Shown here piece by piece: positions 26,469 to 36,397 of a stretch of 64,000 nt of DNA. The DNA is from Brevibacterium renqingii (GTDB lineage Bacteria; Actinomycetota; Actinomycetes; Actinomycetales; Brevibacteriaceae). The stretch spans positions 186,001-250,000 of the forward strand of contig NZ_JADBHF010000004.1 in NCBI RefSeq assembly GCF_017808105.1. Reading direction: 5' to 3'. Positions within the stretch are counted from its first letter, which is position 1, and the number at the start of each line of letters is the position of its first letter. The notes below the pieces were generated by a model that did not search any database, was not told the DNA's origin, and saw only the letters and a program-made list of their open reading frames with translations. The translations under genes were made by a program, and so were the position numbers.

Positions 26469-27707
26469 CTACCCGTTGGCGGCAGCTCTCTGACTTTCGA
26501 TTCTTTCATCGATCGCCTCGCCGACGGCTTTGATGAATGCCGCAGTCGACTGCCCCTCCGCGTGTGTGCCGAAATAGTGGGCTTTGAGCCTCCGCCGAGT
26601 TGCGAACGCTGATTCTTCCGACCGCACTTCTTCGAGCATCTGTGGGAGGTCCCGGATCGTGTCTGCAGATATTGCGGCAAGCTCTGCGCCGATCGGAGAC
26701 GATTCCCTCATTCTGTCCGAGTCACTGTGGCGATCTGTCAGAATCAGGCCCCTGTCGGTGTGCAGATAGAGGAAATCGAGTCCGACGCTGGAGACGTCTG
26801 TGACGAGAACATCGACGTCTTCGAACAGGTCGAAGATCGCGTGGTCCGTGGAGATCACATGCCTGCCGTCGTCAACGTTGGCCGAGCCCAGCAGCTGCCG
26901 GATCTCTTCGTCTGCGCGCTGAACCTCGGATTCGCCCATCTCTGCCATCCGTGGGTGCGGGCGATAGACCACTCGGACGCCTACTGCCAGCAGCTGCTGA
27001 ATGATGTCGGGACCGAGGAGGTCGAGTGAGGTGAAATTGTTCGCTTCGTTCTCACCCTGCCAAGTAGGAGCGTAGAGAACTGTCAGTCGATCGTCTGGCG
27101 GGAGAACCGACGAGAAACTACCGTCGAGAGGTGGTCGTCCGATCGATACCAATTTGTCCTGGTCGAGCCCCCACAGTGCTCGCAGACAGCGCTCTTTCGC
27201 TGCTCGGCCCGCTACAAATATCTTGTCGTATGCCTTGAGCTGATTCGAGATCGAACTGGTCTTGTCACTCTCGCCATGGTCAACATGCACGTGGATGATC
27301 GACGGTTCTGCCATCGACTGAAAGTTCCGCATGCTGTTGTTGACGTAGATCGCCAGTTTGTAAACACCGGCCGCATACAGGTCGATGAGATCCGGTTGTG
27401 TCTCTGCCAGCACCAGCGGAAGGCTGGTGAGCCGCTTGGCCTCCGCAAAGGAAGCCGCATTCCTCATAACGACGACCACTCGTCGACTTCGGTCGAGACG
27501 TTCAAGTGCCGGCAGCCACTGCTCCAGTTGGTACAGCTTGTCTGGACTGTCCCCGAAATAGGCGACGACATCTGCTGACCGACTGGGACCGTGCACGTGG
27601 ATACCTTTACGGCGGGCTGGACCGCTGTCGCGGACCAGGGACTTGAGATAGCTGCCGGCGTTGGAATCCAGCAGCACTCTCGCCGCTCGTCGAAATTGCC
27701 TTTTCAT
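26469..27707 (-). CDS. CDP-glycerol/polyol phosphotransferase-family protein
   Basis: A 412-residue cytoplasmic GT-B-type protein of the TagB/TagF group, which transfers polyol-phosphate from a CDP-polyol. Family blocks are VHVDHGESDK near residue 143 (the catalytic histidine region), VLYAPTWQG near 217, VVYRPHPR near 247, and VTDVSSVGLDFLY near 304, with LILTDRHSDSDR behind it. The N-terminus before 50 is basic and could touch the membrane. The ATG overlaps the stop of the pyruvyltransferase gene upstream. The exact polyol is unknown. Similar to the proteins at 37.9 and 48.5 kb, which have nearly the same length. Confidence 0.82.
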   Translation of the reverse strand: MKRQFRRAARVLLDSNAGSYLKSLVRDSGPARRKGIHVHGPSRSADVVAYFGDSPDKLYQLEQWLPALERLDRSRRVVVVMRNAASFAEAKRLTSLPLVLAETQPDLIDLYAAGVYKLAIYVNNSMRNFQSMAEPSIIHVHVDHGESDKTSSISNQLKAYDKIFVAGRAAKERCLRALWGLDQDKLVSIGRPPLDGSFSSVLPPDDRLTVLYAPTWQGENEANNFTSLDLLGPDIIQQLLAVGVRVVYRPHPRMAEMGESEVQRADEEIRQLLGSANVDDGRHVISTDHAIFDLFEDVDVLVTDVSSVGLDFLYLHTDRGLILTDRHSDSDRMRESSPIGAELAAISADTIRDLPQMLEEVRSEESAFATRRRLKAHYFGTHAEGQSTAAFIKAVGEAIDERIESQRAAANG

Positions 27708-29077
27708 TTCCGTCGCCTGAGCTTTCCTACGACACGCCTTTGCCACGAGCCAACCAGTTTTCGGGCTTCTGCTGCGAAGGAGTATTCCGCGACGCACTTT
27801 TCCAGCTGTTCCATTCGTGTCTCGAGCTCGGTCTGCTCGTGGTGCAATGCACGGACTCGGTCGAGAATAGCCGTTCTGCCTTCTTGCCGATCAGCATAGA
27901 GCGTCGTCACCATGTCCGGCAGTTCGGCAGCCGCAAGCTTCTCGTCGAATTCTAAACTTGTGTCGGCTTCGTTGAGCACATGGGCAAGCCCATTCTTTTC
28001 CAGGAAGTCCACCAATGTTCGCTGTATTTCGGGCAGTCGCGAGTTGTAATCTGCATAATCGGTTTGCTCGTACAGTTGCTTTGCGTCCACCTTCGAACTC
28101 AGCTCAGTCACCTTCAGATGCGGGATGGCATGGTATTCGGCGAGTTCCAGCGTTCGAGAGTCGTGCGCCAGCAACATGGTCGGTACGCCGGCTAGTATCC
28201 CTGCGATGGAACCATGGATACGACTGCCGAAGACGAAGTCGAAATCGGTAAGATATTCGACCCATGTTCTTGGATCGAGCGGGAACCTCATCCGATCCTC
28301 GGTATACAAAGGATGAGCGACATGAGTGGGATTCCAACGGTTCTTCGGTTTCGATCGATCCTCTCCCCATATCATCATGTTGAGGTCTTTGAGGTTCTGG
28401 GGAATATAAATGAGATTCTGATATCGCTTCGTCTGAGATGCGATCATTCTGTTGAGTTTGCCGACATAAGGTGAGATTGTCATCGCGATCTTCGAGAGAT
28501 CGGTCAGGGACGAAGCTGTTTTCTCAATGTTCCGAGGTTGCCCGTTCATGAATACGGACGGACAGCCGATGACATCAATCTGGTTGCCGCCGAATCCCAG
28601 AGACTCGAGGAATGCCGCGGTCCGTTCCCCCCGAACCCCGACACTGGCCGAACGCTCGAGTACAGCCGACATAAAAGCCTGCACGTCTCGGCCGAGCTCT
28701 TCGTCGGCTGTTCCACCGTCAAGTTTGTGCTGACTGCCCACACCAATTACCGTCACGGGGACTTCCAGCCTTCGCACGACTTTCGTCAGGCGTCGGAGAG
28801 CGGGTCTGAAGGCTGGGCGAAAGGCATTGGCCAAAGGGATGACGAAGTGGTCAAAGGATTCGTTTATCCAGGCAGCGTAATCGCTTGCGTTCTGAGTTCG
28901 ATGGCTCGCGTAGCGGTCGGGGGTGATGGTCGTCCCCGAAGCCGAAAGCATTCGATATACGGATTGGCCGAACAGAAGATTCCCTGCGTTGTTCGCAATC
29001 GAGTTCGATTTCAGCACGTCTGGGGCCGAGATGAACTCCCAGGGTTCTTTGGAGGCTCGAAGCAGAATGTCAGTCAT
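27704..29077 (-). CDS. Polysaccharide pyruvyltransferase family protein
   Basis: A 457-residue protein with the PS_pyruv_trans fold, which moves pyruvate from phosphoenolpyruvate to a sugar or polyol as a ketal. Seen are SIANNAGNLLFGQS near residue 25 (donor-side loop), VGVRGERTAAFL near 165, and FGSRIHGSIAGILAGVPTMLLAHD near 300, the family's conserved R-x-H-G block. The C-terminal 90 residues are coiled-coil-like (ALHHEQTELETRMEQLEKCV). ATG at 29077 overlaps the stop of the preceding gene by 8 bases; upstream ATGs lie inside that gene and are unlikely. Confidence 0.82.
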   Translation of the reverse strand: MTDILLRASKEPWEFISAPDVLKSNSIANNAGNLLFGQSVYRMLSASGTTITPDRYASHRTQNASDYAAWINESFDHFVIPLANAFRPAFRPALRRLTKVVRRLEVPVTVIGVGSQHKLDGGTADEELGRDVQAFMSAVLERSASVGVRGERTAAFLESLGFGGNQIDVIGCPSVFMNGQPRNIEKTASSLTDLSKIAMTISPYVGKLNRMIASQTKRYQNLIYIPQNLKDLNMMIWGEDRSKPKNRWNPTHVAHPLYTEDRMRFPLDPRTWVEYLTDFDFVFGSRIHGSIAGILAGVPTMLLAHDSRTLELAEYHAIPHLKVTELSSKVDAKQLYEQTDYADYNSRLPEIQRTLVDFLEKNGLAHVLNEADTSLEFDEKLAAAELPDMVTTLYADRQEGRTAILDRVRALHHEQTELETRMEQLEKCVAEYSFAAEARKLVGSWQRRVVGKLRRRK

Positions 29078-32000
29078 CGTCGCCAACCTGTGCCGCGTCG
29101 GATTCCTCATTGTTTCGATACCGTTCTTGGCCCGCCGCAATCATCTGCCTAGAGGCCTTGAGAAACGCGTCGGCGTACGTCTCGGGAGGAAAATCTCCGA
29201 GGTAGTACTTTCGCATCGTGTCGCGCTCTGAGGCTTTGGCATCGTCGACGAGCAGTCCGTCCAAGACCTCCGAAAGATTCGACAGGTCCTCCTCGAGAAT
29301 GTAGGCAGCCTTCGCTGCAGGAACCTCATTCAGAAGTTCCTCTGTGGTCTTCGAGACAGACACGACGGACAGAGGTTTCCCCGATTGAAGGTAGTCGGTA
29401 ACGACCGCGGAGACGTCGGAGATCATGGCGTCCGATGCGTTGAAGCAGTCGTCGGCCGTCATCTCCTTCTCTGCCGCAGCCCCCCAAATGTGCTGGCGGC
29501 CACTGGCTTCGGCATCGGTTGCCAGAAGCTCTTGGTTTTCAGCGATGTATTCTTTGGCGTTTGCGTACCTGTAGTTCAGAGGGTGCGCTCTGAATATGAC
29601 CGTACAGCCTCTGTTGATGAGTTCCTGGACAATTACGGTTCCGGCCGGGAGAGAATACAGTTCCGAGTCTTTGTATGCGCCTTTCCATGTAGGAGCATAG
29701 AGCACTGTCTTTCCTGCGCCCGAAGCAGTTGAACGAGGTCCTACGAATTCGATTTGCTCGACTTGTGGACGTCCGACGATCTCGAACTTTTCACGTGGGA
29801 TTATGACACCATGGCGTTCATAGCGGTCGATTCCGGCCTGGCCCGCGGCGAAGATTACGTCATAAATCGCATGCACAGGGTTGAAGCAGGCAGGCTTCTC
29901 TGAGTCTCCGTGATTGAGCCAAACATGTTTCATCTCTCGGCGTTCGATGAAGTGAGTATTCTTGCCCGCATTGTTGACGTAGAAGGCCGCGCCGACCGAC
30001 GGGGTGATCACTTCCTCAAGACTGCGCAAGGTCGGACGATTGATCACTGGAGCTTCGGTGATCTGCCCGGCGGCCCTCATCATCTTCAGGCTCCGGGTGA
30101 CGATGATGAATTTCTTGCCGATTCGCTCGAAGTACGGGAGCCACATGCCCAGCTGGTATGTGATCCCAACGTTCGACCCGAAGTAGACGACGAACTCTGC
30201 GTCATATTTGGAGAGAATCTCGTACAGCTGGCTGTCCAAACGGAGACTGCGCGTTCCCCGCTTGAGTCCGGCGGCAAAGAGGACTACGGCGAGGGCCGTC
30301 GGCAGAAGCGAGAGTATCAGCAACAGAGTTGTCAGACCGCCGACTATCGCGAACAACCATCCCAGCGTAATCACCGTGACGTTCGCGATTGCCACCATGC
30401 CTCGACCTATCGGCTGGAATCCGCGGGTCTCCGCATTCGGCAGGTTCCTCGCTTCGAGTCCGGTCACCTTCCACGATTTGGCCAGGCTGGATTCCAGCAC
30501 AATGGTGGCGATGAGGATGGCGACAGCAGTATTCAGACCCCAATTCGTTCCGTATTCAACTGTCCAGAATACTGTTAGCGTTGCCGCTGCCACCGCTCGC
30601 GCAGAGTTGCTTGCCCGAAGGACCCCTGCCAGTCGGCCGCGTGACTTGAAGCTACGACGGTGGACGAAGAGAAATCCCAGACCGATCAAAATGCCGGATG
30701 TGCACACAACCATCTTCGGAGCCTCAGCTAATGCCAAGACGAATGTCAGCACAGCGAAACCGGCCGGGACAAGGGTTCTGCCGCCGAGTTTGCGGTAGAT
30801 CAGAGAAAGCGTGGCTCGAGGAGTCTTCGCGTCGGTCAGATCGGCTGCCTCTTCGGGGGACTCAGTCTCAACATCAGCAGAAGAAGCTGCTGCCCCTTGT
30901 TCATCTGCATTGTCGTCGAGTTCCGTTTCGGTCCCGAGATCCTCAACATCGGCGCCTGGCTCGTCAATGTCAGTTACGTCGTTCTGCGACTCCGTTACCA
31001 TTCGTGCGGCTGCCGAAACGAAATTCTCGGCGTAGCCTTCATCGGGAAAATCACCCAGGTAGAAACTTCGATACTGCAGGCGGTTCCGTCGCCCTGGATC
31101 AGTCACCAGAATCTCATCAAGCACATTGTCGAGGTTGCTGAGGTCCCCGTTGAGGACGTAAGACGCACGAGCAATCGGATACTGCGCAACGAAGTCATCG
31201 CCCTGGGCGCTGACCGCAGTCATCGCGAACGGTTTGCCGGAATAGAGGTAGTCGGACACTACACTCGAAACATCAGAGATCATGGCATCTGACAAGTTCA
31301 TGCACTCGATGACATCCATGTCCCTTTCCGCTGCTTCACCGAAGATGTGCTGTCGACCGCTCCGAGAGCGGTCTTCTTCAAGCATGAGATGGATCTGACG
31401 AATCGTTTCAGCATCTTCTTCGAACTCGTAGCTGAAAGGATGTGGGCGAAACACTACGGTCATACCACGGTTGATCAGTGCAGTGATCATCTGTGGAGCG
31501 ACGGGCAGTGAGTGAAGCATTGTCTCATCGACGTGTCCGCGCCAGGTAGGGGCGTACAGGACGGTTGTGCTACCCCCTTCAGGAAGCTCGGTCGTCACGT
31601 CGACCGTCTCCAGCTGCGGGCGTCCCACGATCTCGAACTTTTCCGGTGAGATCGTCACTCCATGCGCCGCGTATCGTTCCGTTGCGGCTTGGCCGGCGGC
31701 GAAGATCCGATCGTACATCGCATGAGTCGGGTTGTATGACGGCGGCTTGTCGGAGTCACCGTGGCCCAGATACACGTGAGTGTATTCCTGGTGACGAATC
31801 ATCTCGCCATTGCGAGACGATGCGTTGACGTAGAACACGGCTCCCAATGACGGAATCAGCATCTTCTCAAGATCAGCAGACTTCGGGCAGGTGATGACCG
31901 GCGCATCCGTCAATTCTGCGATCGCTTTTGCTGGAGTGTTGTTTCGTGTAATGACCGCAAACCTCTTGCCGGTTCGCGCCAAATAGGGCAACCACATCGC

Positions 32001-32693
32001 CACCTGGTAGGAAGCATCATCTGGTCTCGAGGTATATATATAGAATTCAGGCCCATACGACTCGACAGCGTCGTGGAGGCCCGACTTAGCCAGTGCATTC
32101 CGACGAATTCTGATGTAGGTTGCGATGGCCAAAGACAGATAGAGAACATCGAGTGCGAGCGCAATAATCAACCACAACAGCGGCTCGACGCCACTCCAGG
32201 CTACCAGGGCGCCAAACGCGATTGCGATTTCGCTGGCGGTGAGGAGCGGTCTGTCGAAATTCTTCAATGAGGAATAGATTCGAATGCCGGGAAGGTGCGC
32301 GACGAACGTCTCCTTCTTGTTCGTCCCCTTGGCCAACAGGCTTTCAAAAAAAATCGGCCCAACTACACAGGCTCCGGCGATAGCACCGACAATAACGTCG
32401 ATGTCGTTTGGCGCGGACGCAAATGCGACACCGACCGCAATTGCCAACAGTGCCCGGACCACTGCGCGATGCCCCAGCCGTGACCGCTTCTTCCAAATTC
32501 GGAACGTGTCCCACCCTGTAACGGCCAACACGCCGAAAAGGAACGGGCCTGACGCTCCCTCTGCCGCTGCGAACACACAGAAAAGCGCCAGCAGCGCTAG
32601 TGCTACGTATGATACGAGCGAAGTTAGTGCGCTCCTCACGAACTTATTTGCTAGTCCGTCGTCAGCCTCTGACGCGATCTCAGTATTCGCCAC
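29070..32693 (-). CDS. Tandem-duplicated membrane polyol-phosphate transferase (1207 aa)
   Basis: One chain carrying two copies of the same architecture: several membrane helices, then a TagF-like phosphotransferase. Half 1: helices at about 20-180, then HVYLGHGDSDKPPSY near 305, VVFRPHPFSYEF near 420 and AMISDVSSVVSDYL near 480. An acidic linker follows (about 580-630). Half 2: helices at about 635-800, then HVWLNHGDSEKPACF near 920, VIFRAHPLNYRY near 1030 and AMISDVSAVVTDYL near 1095. All key histidines and the SDVSxVxxDYL blocks are kept in both halves, so both may be active. GTG at 32693 is used, with AGGG 7 bases ahead. Likely a polymerase or a two-step polyol-phosphate chain enzyme at the membrane. 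Confidence 0.85.
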   Translation of the reverse strand: MANTEIASEADDGLANKFVRSALTSLVSYVALALLALFCVFAAAEGASGPFLFGVLAVTGWDTFRIWKKRSRLGHRAVVRALLAIAVGVAFASAPNDIDVIVGAIAGACVVGPIFFESLLAKGTNKKETFVAHLPGIRIYSSLKNFDRPLLTASEIAIAFGALVAWSGVEPLLWLIIALALDVLYLSLAIATYIRIRRNALAKSGLHDAVESYGPEFYIYTSRPDDASYQVAMWLPYLARTGKRFAVITRNNTPAKAIAELTDAPVITCPKSADLEKMLIPSLGAVFYVNASSRNGEMIRHQEYTHVYLGHGDSDKPPSYNPTHAMYDRIFAAGQAATERYAAHGVTISPEKFEIVGRPQLETVDVTTELPEGGSTTVLYAPTWRGHVDETMLHSLPVAPQMITALINRGMTVVFRPHPFSYEFEEDAETIRQIHLMLEEDRSRSGRQHIFGEAAERDMDVIECMNLSDAMISDVSSVVSDYLYSGKPFAMTAVSAQGDDFVAQYPIARASYVLNGDLSNLDNVLDEILVTDPGRRNRLQYRSFYLGDFPDEGYAENFVSAAARMVTESQNDVTDIDEPGADVEDLGTETELDDNADEQGAAASSADVETESPEEAADLTDAKTPRATLSLIYRKLGGRTLVPAGFAVLTFVLALAEAPKMVVCTSGILIGLGFLFVHRRSFKSRGRLAGVLRASNSARAVAAATLTVFWTVEYGTNWGLNTAVAILIATIVLESSLAKSWKVTGLEARNLPNAETRGFQPIGRGMVAIANVTVITLGWLFAIVGGLTTLLLILSLLPTALAVVLFAAGLKRGTRSLRLDSQLYEILSKYDAEFVVYFGSNVGITYQLGMWLPYFERIGKKFIIVTRSLKMMRAAGQITEAPVINRPTLRSLEEVITPSVGAAFYVNNAGKNTHFIERREMKHVWLNHGDSEKPACFNPVHAIYDVIFAAGQAGIDRYERHGVIIPREKFEIVGRPQVEQIEFVGPRSTASGAGKTVLYAPTWKGAYKDSELYSLPAGTVIVQELINRGCTVIFRAHPLNYRYANAKEYIAENQELLATDAEASGRQHIWGAAAEKEMTADDCFNASDAMISDVSAVVTDYLQSGKPLSVVSVSKTTEELLNEVPAAKAAYILEEDLSNLSEVLDGLLVDDAKASERDTMRKYYLGDFPPETYADAFLKASRQMIAAGQERYRNNEESDAAQVGDDD

Positions 32694-32802
32694 TATTATA
32701 CCCTGTCTGGTTCTGGACAATCGTTTCGAAAGCAAGCCCGAAAAATCCACCCAGCCGCTTCTACATGCCCGAATACTGGACCGGACTCGCCTGTCGGCGC
32801 TG

Positions 32803-34233
32803 TCAATCGAGGTGGTCGGCGTATGCCGAAAGAGGGTCCTCACGGCGAACGTCGATCACATGTCCCGTTTTGTTGGCCACCAGAACCTCCAGAGATGCCC
32901 TGGCAACAGTCTTCGATTCGAGCAACGAGTCCGGGTCTTCGTTGCCGAAAGCCTTGGTTCTCATAGGAGTTCCGGTGCGTTCGGGATTGACGCAGTTCAC
33001 TTTGACCTTTTCGTTCGCCCATTCATCAGCCAACGCCTGGGTCAAATTCACCGTTGCCGCCTTCGCGGAGCTGTATAGGCTGTAATTGCCACGTCCGCGT
33101 GTATAAGAACTCGACGTGAAGAGCAATAGCGACCCCTGCGTCTTGACCAGTTCCGGGTAGAACGTCTGGGCCAGTAGAATCGGGCCGATATAGTTGATTT
33201 CGGTGGCCTCGTAGATGGTTTCATCTGTTGTGTCTTCCAAGCGGGCAAGAGGTAGCACACCTGCCGTATTCACAACGAAATCAACGCGTCCTGTCTCCCT
33301 CAGTATCTCGTCTCTGGCAGCAACGAGATCATCACGATTGTTGATGTGAGTCTTCGTCATCGATCGTGAGAACGATTTCACAGTCGCTCCGTACTCACTT
33401 GCCAAGGCCGCGATATCTGCCCCAATGCCATAGGAGCCGCCGAAAACTGCCATTGTCTTGCCTGTCAGTGCGGCTTTCAACTTCTCTTCGGTTGCCGCAT
33501 GCTCATTTCGTGCAGGAAGCTGGAATAGCTTGTCTGCAATATAGATGTCGATCGGTTCTGTGACCTTCATATTGCTGTCGTCGCCGGTGACGACAGCAAT
33601 TGGAACGTCGGGAGTGTACCGGAGCACCACAGTGCAATCGTCAGTGGCCTCGAAATTGGCGTCATTCCTCGCAAAATCATAAGCGCGCTGAATCGCAGAG
33701 AGTTTGAATGCCTGCGGGGTTTGCCCCCGCCTCAGATTTGCACGCGGCGGTACGTCTTTGATCACGGGATATGAGCCGCTTCCGGGTTCAACTTCAATGA
33801 TCGTATCCGCCGATGGGATCGCAACGTCCACGGCATCGTTCGTTTCAAGAGCACGAACCACATCGTTGATGATCGAGGGGGCAAGCAACGGACGTACTGC
33901 GTCATGAAGGATGACATTGCAGTCTTCGTCATACTTTTCAGCAATTGCTCGAAGAGCAACCTGGGTGGTGTCATTTCGTGTACCCGAGCCCTCGAGCACC
34001 GTTGTTACTTTCTCGAACCCGTTCTTCCGTACGATTTCGTGCACTCTGTCGAGGTGACCACGGGCCATGAGCACAACGATTTCATCGATCTGCGGGTGCT
34101 CATCAAAAATGGCCAGAGTATGCTCCATGATCGGACGTCCGGCGATCTTGATCAGCTGCTTCGGCGTGTCAAGACCGATTCTGGTACCGACTCCCCCGGC
34201 GAGGATGACCGCAATATTGCGTGTACTTTCCAA
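32803..34233 (-). CDS. IspD/TarI-type cytidylyltransferase fused to a short-chain dehydrogenase
   Basis: A 476-residue bifunctional enzyme predicted to reduce a ketose phosphate and activate the resulting polyol phosphate with CTP. The N-terminal nucleotidyltransferase begins AVILAGGVGTRIGLDTPKQL (about 8-27) and has LHDAVRPL near 108. The C-terminal SDR starts near 250 with the NAD(P) loop FGGSYGIG and keeps the catalytic pattern Y-x-x-x-K (YSSAK near 388). Haemophilus Bcs1/Acs1 has the same order and makes CDP-ribitol from ribulose 5-phosphate, so this is the default reading; another polyol such as mannitol or arabitol cannot be excluded. Starts with TTG behind GGGAG. Confidence 0.82.
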   Translation of the reverse strand: MESTRNIAVILAGGVGTRIGLDTPKQLIKIAGRPIMEHTLAIFDEHPQIDEIVVLMARGHLDRVHEIVRKNGFEKVTTVLEGSGTRNDTTQVALRAIAEKYDEDCNVILHDAVRPLLAPSIINDVVRALETNDAVDVAIPSADTIIEVEPGSGSYPVIKDVPPRANLRRGQTPQAFKLSAIQRAYDFARNDANFEATDDCTVVLRYTPDVPIAVVTGDDSNMKVTEPIDIYIADKLFQLPARNEHAATEEKLKAALTGKTMAVFGGSYGIGADIAALASEYGATVKSFSRSMTKTHINNRDDLVAARDEILRETGRVDFVVNTAGVLPLARLEDTTDETIYEATEINYIGPILLAQTFYPELVKTQGSLLLFTSSSYTRGRGNYSLYSSAKAATVNLTQALADEWANEKVKVNCVNPERTGTPMRTKAFGNEDPDSLLESKTVARASLEVLVANKTGHVIDVRREDPLSAYADHLD

Positions 34234-34540
34234 TGACCCACTCCCACGATTTTTGACACAGACACTCCGCAGTACTGCGGACAGCCGTTGGCAGTCTACC
34301 AGCGCCGAGATTTAACCGACTATTCATGAAATATTCGTCGGCCGCGAAGACGTAGAGAATGCGCTCGCAAGAGAAGTGGTGTGCCCTCGCCACCTACGCT
34401 TGTAGGTCTTGGCGTTGCGAGCGGCCGCCCGCTCCTCGTGCTGTAATGGGTCTGCCTAGAAGTTTCCATCCTCCAACCCCGGATCGGCATCATACTTGCC
34501 CTTCGGCCAGCCTGACAGTTCAATGACACCACGGAGCCAC
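34234..34540. other. Divergent intergenic region inside the glycopolymer locus
   Basis: About 300 bases between the CDP-polyol gene (minus) and the GT2 gene (plus), less GC-rich than the surroundings. It contains one short inverted repeat, GAGCGG-CCGC-CCGCTC (34419-34434). It must hold promoters for both directions, but no hexamer pair is good enough to name. No gene seen. Confidence 0.5.
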
Positions 34541-36382
34541 ATGACAATCGAAGTCACGGAGTTCACTAGCGAAGCATCTGATACGATCGCCACTCGGCCA
34601 GAGGTATCCGTCATCATTCCGGTCTACAATTGTGAGAGGTACATCTCCGAAACACTTGAATCAGTCTTCGACCAGACCTTGCCGGAAGAGCGGTTGGAAG
34701 TCATCGCAGTCGACGATGGATCAACTGATGACAGCCTCGCGGTGATGAAACAGATATCGGAGCAACATCCGAACATGCGCGTCGAGTCGATACCAAACAG
34801 CGGATCCGCTTCGGCGCCTCGAAATCTTGGTCTTGATTTGGCGACGGGTGAGTACGTCTTCTTCCTCGACGCAGACGACAAGCTGGCGGAAGAGACACTC
34901 GAACGGCTACTGGAGGTCGCTGAGCAATCGGGATCGGGAGTTATTGCTTGCAAGCTCGGTCCCTTCGGCCCTAGCAAACGAGCTAGTGCGTTACCGTCCC
35001 GAGCGTTCAAGAAGACACAGCTCGCCGTCGATTTTATAGACTCCAAGGCTTTCACGACTCTCGGAGCTCTCAAGCTCTTCCGCAGATCGATACTGGAAGA
35101 ACACAAGATACGTTTTCCGCTAGGCTACGCCGTCGGCGAAGATCAACCCTTTACCATGCAGGCATACTTTCACAGCCCGCATGTTTCGATACTTTCAGAC
35201 CGAATCTACTACTGGGCCCGTGGCCGGGCCGACGGAACCAATGTCACAAGCATTGGTCAACCCGCTCCAGAGCATTTCAAGAAGATCAAAGCGCTTATTG
35301 AAGTCGTCGCATCTTTTGATTTACCGTCCAAGCGGAGCACTCCCCTTCTCGAGAGGCCCACCGTCGCCCCCACCGGGTTCCAAACAGTATTTGACAGCTC
35401 TTTCCTGACTGAATTTGACGCTGGTCGGCGCAAAGAAGTCGTCCACGAACTCAGCCGCCTGGTGAACCCCTTGATGACAAAGTCCCTGCGTGCAAAGGGA
35501 AATGCAGTATCGCAGATCATCTCCGATCTCATCTGCAGAGACGATGTCGAATCCATCGAACACCTATGTCGAATTCTGGCCGAACGACAACCGATTCCAG
35601 TGGATTTCGACCAGAACTCTCAACAATTCGTCTATCAACCAACGAAAGGTTCGCCGATCACGGAGTTGTCTCTATCGGTCGAACCGTATCTCGCGCAAAT
35701 CGGTTGCCACGGCTCAACCTTAGGCTTCAAGGGCAACGCTATTCTGCCCGGTTCCAGTCACGCACCAGATGAAATTTCCTTGATTTGGATTCATAGGCGC
35801 AGCGGAGAACGATTTGCCGCCGCAAGTCAAACAGATTCGCAGTACCTTACTGATCGAGGCATCCGCACTGAGTTCAGCTCGACGCTTGATCTCGACCACC
35901 TGAATCTCAGCAGCGAATGGGACGCATTCATTGAAGTCCGCTGGGATTCTTACATAATTCGTGAGAGATTCGGAAGGTCCAAAGGCAAGGGAATCTCGAC
36001 GCAGCCCGTATTTTTTGGAAATCCTAATTTCGCCGTTGCATTTTTCACTAAGTTCGGAAACCTGAGCGTCGACATTGGTCCAACGAGAGAATACTCCAGA
36101 GCTCTCCCGTCAGCGGCCCCGCAAATTGTCGGCTCTTTCCCGTCGCCGAAGAGACAGTCAGTGATTGTTGAGGGACAGCTGTCAAATGTCGTCTCTGTCG
36201 CAATATCAATCGGTTCATCGGCCAAAGAAATACAAACTGAATGGCATAGATTGACCGAGACATGCATTGCAGTCGTGATGCCTCGAAGGGTCTCCTCAAG
36301 GACGAGCTATGAAATCCGTTTGATTGATGCAGAAGATAATCACGTTATTGTGATCGACACCAGAGAAGTCCCACAGGCATAG
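34541..36382 (+). CDS. GT2 glycosyltransferase, TarS/TarP-like, with C-terminal beta domains
   Basis: A 613-residue enzyme. The GT-A domain starts SVIIPVYNCERYISETLESV (about 22-41) and carries VDDGSTDDS near 60 and the metal-binding FLDADD near 108. GEDQPF near 208 fits the catalytic-base region of TarS-like wall teichoic acid sugar transferases. Residues 380-613 form beta-rich domains. One contains FFTKFGNLSVD near 500, a motif shared with the two GT4 proteins of this window. It probably decorates polyol-phosphate chains with a sugar. ATG at 34541 has GGAG about 6 bases ahead and is preferred over 34496. First gene of a plus-strand group of three. Confidence 0.82.
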   Translation: MTIEVTEFTSEASDTIATRPEVSVIIPVYNCERYISETLESVFDQTLPEERLEVIAVDDGSTDDSLAVMKQISEQHPNMRVESIPNSGSASAPRNLGLDLATGEYVFFLDADDKLAEETLERLLEVAEQSGSGVIACKLGPFGPSKRASALPSRAFKKTQLAVDFIDSKAFTTLGALKLFRRSILEEHKIRFPLGYAVGEDQPFTMQAYFHSPHVSILSDRIYYWARGRADGTNVTSIGQPAPEHFKKIKALIEVVASFDLPSKRSTPLLERPTVAPTGFQTVFDSSFLTEFDAGRRKEVVHELSRLVNPLMTKSLRAKGNAVSQIISDLICRDDVESIEHLCRILAERQPIPVDFDQNSQQFVYQPTKGSPITELSLSVEPYLAQIGCHGSTLGFKGNAILPGSSHAPDEISLIWIHRRSGERFAAASQTDSQYLTDRGIRTEFSSTLDLDHLNLSSEWDAFIEVRWDSYIIRERFGRSKGKGISTQPVFFGNPNFAVAFFTKFGNLSVDIGPTREYSRALPSAAPQIVGSFPSPKRQSVIVEGQLSNVVSVAISIGSSAKEIQTEWHRLTETCIAVVMPRRVSSRTSYEIRLIDAEDNHVIVIDTREVPQA

Positions 36383-36397
36383 ATTCAGGAGAGCAAT

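Noticed and set aside
32694..32700. TATAAT directly before the GTG of the double transferase gene
   Set aside because: As a -10 it would start transcription inside the coding region; the AGGG ribosome site at 7 bases explains the sequence better.
34419..34434. Inverted repeat GAGCGG-CCGC-CCGCTC between the CDP-polyol and GT2 genes as a terminator or operator
   Set aside because: Only 6 bp, in a divergent region where no terminator is needed; kept only as part of the intergenic description.
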